The notes below the pieces were generated by a model. It saw nothing but the letters and a program-made list of their open reading frames with translations. It did no database searches and had not been told where the DNA came from. 64,000 nucleotides of DNA from Xanthomonas sp. GPE 39 (lineage in GTDB: Bacteria; Pseudomonadota; Gammaproteobacteria; Xanthomonadales; Xanthomonadaceae). Made by a program: the position numbers and the translations under genes. The DNA lies in NCBI RefSeq assembly GCF_000963005.1, contig NZ_JZHZ01000007.1:3008056-3072055 (forward strand). Direction: 5' to 3'. Of this stretch, positions 39,440 through 45,802 are shown in pieces. Within the stretch, counting starts at the first letter, position 1, and every line of letters starts with the position of its first letter.

Positions 39440-40650
39440 GTTGCGGCCTCCCGACACAGCCGCGGCACCTCGCCACGGAAACCCATCGCCCCACCGACCA
39501 GCAACGATTGCAGCGGCGCGGCCCGTGCTGCGGCCAGCAGACCCAGACTGCGCAACGGGCGCAGCACGGACGCGGGATTGGCCGTCAACCGCGCCAGCCC
39601 GCCAGAAAAAGCCACCGTGCGCTGGCGATCCTGCTCGCGGCGCTGCACGTAGTCCTGCAGCAGCGTCGGCGCGCCGGGATCGGTCCGGTCGTGTTCGAGC
39701 AGTTCGGCCAGGGTCAGCGCATCGCGCAGCCCCAGGTTGAAACCCTGCGCACCCAGTGGATGCAGGGTCTGCGCGGCATTGCCCAGCAGCACCGCACGCG
39801 CATCGGTGAGGCGATCGGCCAGAACCTGCACGATCGGATACACACTGCGCTCGCCACTGCCGAGCAAGCGGCCCACCCGCCAACCCAGCGCGTCTTGTAA
39901 GCGCCGCAGCCAAGCCTCCTCGTCCAACGCCGCCACTGCGTCGGCGTCCTCGGTGGCGACCGCGTGGATCGCACCGTAATGCCGATCACCACGCGGCAGC
40001 AGCGCGGTCGGACCGTCATCGCGGAAGCGCTCGTAGGCGGTGCCGTCGGGTTGACGGCTCCCACGCACCCGCGCCACGAACAGGGTTTGATGAAAATCGT
40101 GGCCGATCGCGCCGATACCCAACGCATCGCGCACCGCGCTGGCGCTACCGTCGGCGCCGACCAGTAAGCGCGCCTGCAGCACCTGCTCGGTGCCGTCGTG
40201 AACGACGCGCAGCCGCCGCACATTGGAAGTGTCCCCGTCTTCGACCGCCACGCAGCGCGCGGGCCGGTAGCGGTGCACATGCGAGGCCGCGGCCAGGCTC
40301 TCCTCCAGCGCCTGGCCGAAGTCGCGCGCCACCACCACCTGACCGAATGCCTCGCGCCCATAGTCGGCGGCGTCCAGCCGAACCCGACCAAAATCGCCGG
40401 CACGACTGACGTGAATGCGCCGGATCGGGCCGGTCGGTGCGCGCAAGCGCTGCATCACGCCGAGCGCGGTCAGTGCGTTGACCGTGGCTGCGGCAAAGCT
40501 GAGATTGCGCTGGTCGAACACCGGCGGCAACGCGCCCGGCGGCGCGGCCTCGACCAAGCCCACGTCCATCCCCAGGCGGTCCAGCGCGATAGCCAGACTG
40601 GCACCGACCAGGCCGCCGCCCACTATCACTACGTCATGTCGTTTGCTCAT
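39436..40650 (-). CDS. ubiH: 2-octaprenyl-6-methoxyphenol hydroxylase-like
   Basis: A 404-residue FAD monooxygenase starting MSKRHDVVIVGGGLVGASLA. The Rossmann motif, the DG motif LQARLLVGADGSASAVRDAL and the GD motif AVLLGNAAQTLHPLGAQGFN are all present. Here the usual GDAAH reads GNAAQ, which is the typical UbiH variant, hence the symbol. It should hydroxylate the ubiquinone precursor. The stop overlaps the next gene's start. The upstream side borders directly on the A+T-rich cassette, so ubiH is the last native gene before it. Confidence 0.85.
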   Translation of the reverse strand: MSKRHDVVIVGGGLVGASLAIALDRLGMDVGLVEAAPPGALPPVFDQRNLSFAAATVNALTALGVMQRLRAPTGPIRRIHVSRAGDFGRVRLDAADYGREAFGQVVVARDFGQALEESLAAASHVHRYRPARCVAVEDGDTSNVRRLRVVHDGTEQVLQARLLVGADGSASAVRDALGIGAIGHDFHQTLFVARVRGSRQPDGTAYERFRDDGPTALLPRGDRHYGAIHAVATEDADAVAALDEEAWLRRLQDALGWRVGRLLGSGERSVYPIVQVLADRLTDARAVLLGNAAQTLHPLGAQGFNLGLRDALTLAELLEHDRTDPGAPTLLQDYVQRREQDRQRTVAFSGGLARLTANPASVLRPLRSLGLLAAARAAPLQSLLVGGAMGFRGEVPRLCREAAT

Positions 40651-40816
40651 CCGACCATGATACGACCAGCCTCGCAAGGTGCGGCCAAGCCCCGCGCGTC
40701 TACCTGTGTAGAAATTTCACCAATTGCCCTTGACAAGGAGAACTACAGATTGCTTGAATCGCAATGCCGGTCGAAACTGGCAAATTAAACCATATTTATA
40801 TTAAGGATAATTCATA
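40651..40816 (+). promoter_or_regulatory. Leader and putative promoter region of the A+T-rich cassette
   Basis: Composition changes from G+C rich to A+T rich within this stretch. A TTGACA at 40730-40735 could be a -35 element but lacks a good -10 at normal spacing; an A+T-rich CATATTTATATTAAG near 40791-40805 is a more general promoter-like patch. AAGGA at 40803-40807 is the ribosome binding site of the following peptide gene. The promoter assignment is only a suggestion. Confidence 0.3.
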
Positions 40817-40954
40817 ATGGTTACGCCTGATATTTTTCTCGACGTATTGCAAAATAGCCTGATGGCAGCAGATCACATCAAAGATCACCTCTCTTTTCTA
40901 GCCAGCGACGTACCGCAGCCCGGGACCACCCCTATTTGCGTCTGCCATTTTTAA
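40817..40954 (+). CDS. 45-residue candidate precursor peptide ending ICVCHF
   Basis: A short gene not usually called by annotation tools. AAGGA sits nine bases ahead of ATG 40817 and the frame runs 45 codons to TAA. The N-terminal part MVTPDIFLDVLQNSLMAADH and IKDHLSFLASD is acidic and predicted amphipathic-helical, like a leader. The tail VPQPGTTPICVCHF holds both cysteines, both threonines of a TT pair, a histidine and a C-terminal Phe, like a core. No double-Gly cleavage site is seen. A strong terminator follows at 40975. It resembles a RiPP precursor or peptide-signal gene, but no known RiPP class matches and no LanB/C/M, YcaO or MbnB-type enzyme is adjacent. Confidence 0.6.
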   Translation: MVTPDIFLDVLQNSLMAADHIKDHLSFLASDVPQPGTTPICVCHF

Positions 40955-40974
40955 TAAAATCTAGATTCCAAGGT

Positions 40975-41006
40975 GGGCCGTCATTTTGACGGCCCTTTTA
41001 TTTTTT
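40975..41006 (+). terminator. Strong intrinsic terminator between peptide gene and downstream genes
   Basis: GGGCCGTCA pairs perfectly with TGACGGCCC (9 bp) across a TTT loop and is followed at once by TTTTATTTTTT. It lies 20 bases after the peptide's stop and 19 bases before the next gene. This is a textbook rho-independent terminator and would make the peptide mRNA far more abundant than the genes behind it, the usual layout of small-peptide precursor loci. Read-through or a second promoter would be needed to express 41025-43440. Confidence 0.9.
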
Positions 41007-41024
41007 AATTATTAGATACCGACG

Positions 41025-41729
41025 ATGCACGGCATATCTATTGACGAAGTCATGATGACGGCGTTTGGCCACATTGACTGCCCCGTAATAATTGCCTTAC
41101 CAACCACCCATAACTTCATCGACCTCTCCTTTCGCGAGGAGAGCAGAGAGAATTTGTACATTTCTGGCGATCCAGATATTTTATCAGAACTTCACCCTTC
41201 CAATAAAAATATAATCAGCCGCTCTCAAGCCATTTCCATAATTGATGCGACAAGCAAAAGCAAGAATGAATTACTTCCAATTATATTTTCCTTCCCAGAC
41301 CAAATCACCTCCCCTCCCAACATCCAAATATTTTCATCTCGCAATGGATTGAGCCGAGGATTTTGCGCCTTTGAGATACTAGCCGCATCAAAATACGGAT
41401 CAACACTCTTCATTTGGCAAGGGCATGAATTCGTGAAAATCGAAAAATGCGCAAGTGCAGCCACAATACTCCACCACTTGAATAACTATCTTGACCAAGC
41501 TGATAATATTTTAAAAAGCACGTGGCTAACAAGCAATCTGCAACCCCGTCGATTAATGCCAAAAGTTATGGAAGAGGCGATTATTCACATAAATCACTAT
41601 CAATCCCTCCTGGCCATGAATGCAAATAACTCCACTGATGCAGTTAAAGCCATAAACAGCATCAATAACTTGGAGGGCATCAAGGAGAATATTGAAAATA
41701 TTATCAGAAAAACCGGGCGCCACACGTGA
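41025..41729 (+). CDS. Orphan protein of the A+T-rich cassette (234 aa)
   Basis: A 234-residue soluble protein with no signal peptide or membrane span. I do not recognise the family. The segment SIIDATSKSKNELLPIIFSF followed by PDQ, then FSSRNGLSRGFCAFEILAAS and KYGSTLFIWQGHEF, has a loose resemblance to the central 'PD...G...lA...ga' stretch of LpxL-like acyltransferases, suggesting a divergent or degenerate relative of the next gene. The C-terminal ~70 residues are helical. Codons are A+T rich. The ribosome binding site is weak, and a second ATG at 41052 is possible. The stop overlaps the acyltransferase start (GTGA), implying coupled translation. Confidence 0.6.
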   Translation: MHGISIDEVMMTAFGHIDCPVIIALPTTHNFIDLSFREESRENLYISGDPDILSELHPSNKNIISRSQAISIIDATSKSKNELLPIIFSFPDQITSPPNIQIFSSRNGLSRGFCAFEILAASKYGSTLFIWQGHEFVKIEKCASAATILHHLNNYLDQADNILKSTWLTSNLQPRRLMPKVMEEAIIHINHYQSLLAMNANNSTDAVKAINSINNLEGIKENIENIIRKTGRHT

Positions 41730-42733
41730 AAAAACCAATCCCGCTAAAGAAATTCCTAATTGATTTCCTTTTACTTTTTTCGCCCAAAAATAAGAAGAGC
41801 AGAATTGTTGAATATGCAACTGGAATAAAATTTTCGGAAGCGAATTTTGATATCTTGGCCGATGCGTGTAAAAATTCAGGCTGCACCATAAACCACTATT
41901 ACAAATGGAGACTCAGGGAAAGATTGGCAATTGATATCTTAAAGCAATCAGACTCCGTTGCATGCATCAATTTCATCAAAAACAACACACATAATGTTGA
42001 AGAAATCGAACAGGCTGTAATTAAAGCTGATAGCGGCACACTCCTCACCACCATGCACTATGGCTCTTTTGTCCCCGCCATTTTCGCATTAGTTTTTCAT
42101 ATTTCAAAATTCCGAAAGATATGCGTAATTTACGACCCCCCAGAAGTCAATTATAAAAATCGCGACTTTGACTTAATAGCAAAAAAAATGGCGGCAGAAG
42201 TTGGTGGCAATTTCACCCCAGTCCATAACAACTCACGAGGACTAGCATCGATTATCCGAACGCTAAAAACGGGAGGTGTCGCTATAATTATGACAGACGT
42301 CTTCCATTCAACAAAAAATACCTACACGATCGATTTTATGGGTAGATTTTACAGAACCCTTCTTGGAGCGGCATATATCGCCAGACGATCAAATAGCGCA
42401 ATTATCCCATTTCTATCGAAACCCATAATGGAAAATTATAAATTCAAAATAATAAAATCAAACCACATGAGGCCAAATGAAATATACGATAAATTAATCC
42501 CAATATCCAGCAAGCCGAATTTTTATTGCGACCACAACACAATTTCAGAAGTGTACAAATGTTACGAGGAAATGATTGGCAAAGACCTTATTTACTGGCT
42601 CTATATCTTTGAACATTCATGCCACCCTCCTACCCCGAAATACCATAAAAAAATCAACGTCACTCAAATAGATGCAATAATATCAAAAGACCCCAGAATT
42701 AACGCAGCCAAAATTCCGGAGATCTCAATCTAA
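41726..42733 (+). CDS. LpxL/HtrB-like acyltransferase-fold protein
   Basis: A 335-residue protein starting GTG at 41726, overlapping the previous stop. GTLLTTMHYGSFVPAIFALV aligns with the HX4D/E catalytic block of the LPLAT superfamily, and VAIIMTDVFHSTKNTYTIDF plus FMGRFYRTLLGAAYIARRSN matches the family's 'PD...pFfG...gpa.lAr' block. His111 is present, but the acid five residues later is Val116, so the canonical catalytic pair is incomplete. It could transfer an acyl group to lipid or peptide, or be a non-catalytic relative. There is no N-terminal membrane helix beyond a weak one (FLIDFLLLF). Very A+T rich. Confidence 0.6.
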   Translation: MKKPIPLKKFLIDFLLLFSPKNKKSRIVEYATGIKFSEANFDILADACKNSGCTINHYYKWRLRERLAIDILKQSDSVACINFIKNNTHNVEEIEQAVIKADSGTLLTTMHYGSFVPAIFALVFHISKFRKICVIYDPPEVNYKNRDFDLIAKKMAAEVGGNFTPVHNNSRGLASIIRTLKTGGVAIIMTDVFHSTKNTYTIDFMGRFYRTLLGAAYIARRSNSAIIPFLSKPIMENYKFKIIKSNHMRPNEIYDKLIPISSKPNFYCDHNTISEVYKCYEEMIGKDLIYWLYIFEHSCHPPTPKYHKKINVTQIDAIISKDPRINAAKIPEISI

Positions 42734-42750
42734 ATAGGCAAGCACGCACC

Positions 42751-43440
42751 ATGCATTCAAAATCAAAAAAAGAACTCGAAAACAGCAATTTAAAACTGAA
42801 ATTTATTTCAGCACTTTCCGTCCTAATTCTTCATTTTTTTTTCTTCTTGTTTTTAATTTCAAAATCAGCCGTAACACCCCTGCACAGCCAAGCAGGAATA
42901 AAAATAAAATTCATCCAAAGGAGTTCTTTGGAGCCTCCCTCTTTGCAGCACATCACAGACAATATCGTCGTAGGCAAGGAGCGCGATATGCCATTAGCCC
43001 AAAAGCGCGCTTCGGGAAAACCGAAAAAATCAAACAACACCAATGCCCCCCCCCCCGCCTCAATCCATGAAACAGAAGAAGATTCAACTGCACCCACGGC
43101 ACACTCACCAGATCATCTCATCTTGACGCTACCAACTGATTCCCTGAAAGGTAATCAATCCGGAGACAACATCGATTTCGTACCGAAAATCATGGCGCAC
43201 CGTACAAGTGAGAAAACCTTTTCTTCCGGGCCGGAACGATTGCATATGCGCACCAACTTGCCGCCGCGAGAAGTTATTGCAATGGTTTCAAATTTTATCG
43301 GCCTCTGGCCCCCAGGCTATACCATCGACCCATGCATCATCCGAAAAGAAGAGGTCGATTCGATGAGAGACGCAGTCTCAGGGAGTGATCGCGCACAGTT
43401 AGAAGAAGCATTGAGGAAAGAAAATCAGGCTTGCCGATAG
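42751..43440 (+). CDS. TonB-like single-helix envelope protein
   Basis: A 229-residue protein. A basic N-terminus (MHSKSKKELENSNLKLKF) precedes one membrane helix (ALSVLILHFFFFLFLISKS, about 20-38). A Pro/Ser/Thr-rich linker of ~120 residues follows, then a small C-terminal domain (RLHMRTNLPPREVIAMVSNF and IGLWPPGYTIDPC) with two cysteines. This layout (cytoplasmic tail, one helix, extended linker, C-terminal periplasmic domain) resembles TonB or TolA-like proteins, but the TonB C-terminal fold is not recognised. Related Xanthomonadaceae proteins with 'GLWPPGYT.DPC' ends seem familiar but are uncharacterised. It carries an 11-C tract in the linker codons. Confidence 0.55.
   Translation: MHSKSKKELENSNLKLKFISALSVLILHFFFFLFLISKSAVTPLHSQAGIKIKFIQRSSLEPPSLQHITDNIVVGKERDMPLAQKRASGKPKKSNNTNAPPPASIHETEEDSTAPTAHSPDHLILTLPTDSLKGNQSGDNIDFVPKIMAHRTSEKTFSSGPERLHMRTNLPPREVIAMVSNFIGLWPPGYTIDPCIIRKEEVDSMRDAVSGSDRAQLEEALRKENQACR
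43046..43056 (+). repeat. Run of eleven C inside the TonB-like gene (possible slippage site)
   Basis: Bases 43046-43056 are an uninterrupted C11 encoding part of Ala-Pro-Pro-Pro. The frame is intact with 11 C. Adding one C gives a stop five codons after the tract (…CCA TGA), and losing one C gives a stop about 22 codons on. Such homopolymers mutate by slipped-strand mispairing and act as on/off switches in other bacteria. That it does so here is inference. Confidence 0.6.
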
Positions 43441-43618
43441 ATGCAGCCATTCTCACAGCCTGTGCGACAAGTCGGTTTAGCACGTCGTTCATCGCATAAG
43501 AGTTAAACGGTTCAATTTGCAGACTCCCGTAACTACCACCACTTTCGACTCGGCAGCGGCAAAGCCCCATACAGCCCAGTAGAATGCATCGTCTCACGCG
43601 CAAACGATTGCCTTCGCC

Positions 43619-44203
43619 ATGACGTCCTCCCCCCACCGCCTTCCCGCCCTGCTTTTGCTGGCGTCACTGCTGGCTGCAACCCGCATCAATCACTTCGGCG
43701 CCATTCCCGATGCGTCCTGGGCGGTGTTCTTCATCGGCGGCTTCTACCTGCGCAGTTGGACCGTCTGGGCGTTCCCGCTGCTGATGGCACTGGCGGTACT
43801 GGTCGACTATCTGGTCATCCACGGCCAAGGCCTGGATTTCTGGCAGCACTACTGCGTATCGCCAGCGTACTGGTGTCTGATCCCGGCGTACTTTGTGCTG
43901 TGGATCGGCGGCGCTTGGCTGGCGCACCGCTACCGCAGCGCCGACTGGCGCGCGCTGGGCCTGGCCACGGGCAGCCTGCTGGCCGCGGTGGCCCTGTGCC
44001 ACCTGATCGCCCAGGGCAGCTTTTACTGGGTCAGCCACAGCGTAGCCAATCCCACGGTGGCTGGCTGGCTGAAGAACTACAGCGACTGGCTGTTGCCTTA
44101 CCTGAGTAGCGCAGGCCTGTACGTGGCGCTGGCCGCCGCGATCCAGGTCGGTCGCGAGCAGTTGGCACGCCTGGACCAACGCAACCAGCCAACCAGCCAC
44201 TGA
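43619..44203 (+). CDS. Small polytopic membrane protein, BtuM-like cobalamin transporter candidate
   Basis: A 194-residue protein with about six hydrophobic spans. INHFGAIPDASWAVFFIGGF and WTVWAFPLLMALAVLVDYLV make up early helices. Then DFWQHYCVSPAYWCLIPAYF holds two cysteines (Cys79, Cys86). BtuM of beta-proteobacteria is a similarly sized S-component-like importer that binds cobalamin through a cysteine at a comparable position. The next gene, six bases downstream, is a cobalamin adenosyltransferase, which supports a B12 role. I cannot distinguish this firmly from other small DUF6580-type membrane proteins. No B12 box was found upstream. Confidence 0.5.
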   Translation: MTSSPHRLPALLLLASLLAATRINHFGAIPDASWAVFFIGGFYLRSWTVWAFPLLMALAVLVDYLVIHGQGLDFWQHYCVSPAYWCLIPAYFVLWIGGAWLAHRYRSADWRALGLATGSLLAAVALCHLIAQGSFYWVSHSVANPTVAGWLKNYSDWLLPYLSSAGLYVALAAAIQVGREQLARLDQRNQPTSH

Positions 44204-44209
44204 ACGGAC

Positions 44210-44764
44210 ATGGGCAACCGTCTCACCAAGATCTATACCCGAACCGGCGACGACGGCAGCACCGGACTGGGAGACGGCAACCGGGTCGGCAAAGATTCGG
44301 CCCGGGTCGCCGCCTACGGCACCGTGGACGAAGCCAATTCGGCAATCGGCCTGGTGCTGGCCTGTGCGCTGGCCGAGGATGTGCGCCAGTTGCTGACCGC
44401 GATCCAGCACCAACTGTTCGACCTTGGCGGCGAGTTGTGCATTCCCGGCCACGCCGCGATCCAGGCCGCCGACATCGACGCGCTGGAACAGCATCTGGAC
44501 CGCTACAACGCCACCCTGCCAGTCTTGCAGGACTTCATCCTGCCCGGCGGCGGCGAGGCAGCGGCGCGCTGTCACCTGGCTCGGACCATCGTGCGCCGCG
44601 CAGAACGCGAGACGGTCGCGCTCTCGCGGCAGGACGCGGTACGCCCGGAGGCGGTGCGCTACCTCAACCGCCTGTCGGATCTGCTGTTCGTGTTGGCGCG
44701 CGTACTGGCCCGCGCCGATGGTCACGGCGAAGTCCTGTGGCGCCACGACCGTCGACACGCCTGA
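44210..44764 (+). CDS. Cob(I)alamin adenosyltransferase (PduO type)
   Basis: A 184-residue ATP:cobalamin adenosyltransferase. The N-terminal signature KIYTRTGDDGSTGLGDGNRV binds ATP, and VAAYGTVDEANSAIGLVLAC and the C-terminal ARTIVRRAERETVALSRQ with LNRLSDLLFVLARVLAR form the four-helix PduO core. It adds the adenosyl group to Co(I) corrinoid to make coenzyme B12. It follows the BtuM-like gene by six bases, so the pair likely imports and activates cobalamin. The symbol is left blank because cobO and pduO types are named inconsistently. Confidence 0.92.
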   Translation: MGNRLTKIYTRTGDDGSTGLGDGNRVGKDSARVAAYGTVDEANSAIGLVLACALAEDVRQLLTAIQHQLFDLGGELCIPGHAAIQAADIDALEQHLDRYNATLPVLQDFILPGGGEAAARCHLARTIVRRAERETVALSRQDAVRPEAVRYLNRLSDLLFVLARVLARADGHGEVLWRHDRRHA

Positions 44765-44789
44765 GCAGCACCCCACACCGCGCCCGCAC

Positions 44790-45695
44790 ATGTTGATCTA
44801 CACGCATCCAGACTGCCTCGGCCACATGCCGGGACCAGAACATCCGGAACGACCAGAGCGCGTGGCAACGGTCGTCACCGCCCTGCGCGAGGCTTTCCCC
44901 ACACTGGAATGGCGTCAAGCACCGCTGGCCAAGCTCGGTGATCTGGCACGAGTGCACGAGCAGGCACTGATCGATCGCATCCTGGCCGACATCGACGGCA
45001 CGCACGCGCTCGACATGGATACCGTGCTCTCGCCTGGCTCGCGCGCCGCCGCGCTACGCGCCGCCGGGGCAGGGATTGCGGCGGTGGATGTGGTCATGCG
45101 CGGCGAAAGCGACACGGCCTTCTGCGCGGTACGCCCGCCCGGCCACCACGCCACCGCGACCACCGCAATGGGCTTTTGCCTGTTCAACAACGTTGCAATC
45201 GCCGCTGCCCACGCCCTGGACACCCATAGCCTGGAGCGGATCGCCATCGTCGACTTCGATGTGCATCACGGCAATGGCACCCAAGCGATCTTCGAGCGCG
45301 ACGCTCGCGTGCATTACCTCAGCACCCACCAGTCCGGTCTGTTTCCGCACTCGGGTGGGAGCAACGAGCGCGGCATCGGCAACCTGCACAATGCCCTGCT
45401 GGCACCGGGTAGCGACGGCATGGGCTTCCGTAACATCTGGGCCGACCGGCTGCTGCCACTGCTGGACGCCTTCAAACCGCAACTGCTGCTGATCTCCGCT
45501 GGCTTCGACGCGCATCTGCGCGACCCGCTCGCCGACCTGATGCTGGACAGCGAAGACTTCGCCTGGCTCACCGCGCAATTGCGCACGCTCGCACAGCGGC
45601 ATGCACACGGCCGGGTGGTGTCGCTACTGGAAGGCGGCTACGACCTGCAAGCGCTGCGCGAATGCAGCATCGCCCACGTCGACGCATTGCGCTGA
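44790..45695 (+). CDS. Histone deacetylase-family (AcuC/AphA-like) amidohydrolase
   Basis: A 301-residue zinc hydrolase. HPDCLGHMPGPEHPERPERV opens the fold, AVRPPGHHATATTAMGFCLF holds the catalytic His pair, IVDFDVHHGNGTQAIF gives the zinc Asp and His, and LISAGFDAHLRDPLADLML the second Asp. The Gly-rich EGGYD near the end closes the family set. The group deacetylates small substrates such as acetylpolyamines or acetylated proteins; the substrate is unknown here. The ATG at 44790 was chosen because the family begins MLIYTHPDCLGHMPG. It lies 25 bases after the adenosyltransferase gene. Confidence 0.85.
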   Translation: MLIYTHPDCLGHMPGPEHPERPERVATVVTALREAFPTLEWRQAPLAKLGDLARVHEQALIDRILADIDGTHALDMDTVLSPGSRAAALRAAGAGIAAVDVVMRGESDTAFCAVRPPGHHATATTAMGFCLFNNVAIAAAHALDTHSLERIAIVDFDVHHGNGTQAIFERDARVHYLSTHQSGLFPHSGGSNERGIGNLHNALLAPGSDGMGFRNIWADRLLPLLDAFKPQLLLISAGFDAHLRDPLADLMLDSEDFAWLTAQLRTLAQRHAHGRVVSLLEGGYDLQALRECSIAHVDALR

Positions 45696-45802
45696 ACCCC
45701 TACGCCCCCGATACACCCCTCACGCTCCGCAGGCCATCTTCATTGCCCCCATGCACAGGATGGGGCAAGCTAGCGACCGTTTTCGCCCGATACCTGACGC
45801 GC

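Noticed and set aside
40730..40735. TTGACA as -35 box for the peptide gene
   Set aside because: No acceptable -10 element lies 16-18 bases downstream, so a sigma-70 promoter cannot be asserted. It is mentioned only as a possibility.
40817..40954. Peptide gene as an amino-acid attenuation leader
   Set aside because: Although a terminator follows, the codons show no run of a single amino acid, there is no visible antiterminator pairing, and the downstream genes are not biosynthetic.
43441..43618. Second cobalamin riboswitch ahead of the BtuM-like gene
   Set aside because: I looked for the core CGCTG..CCGCAACTG block and a B12-box and found neither.
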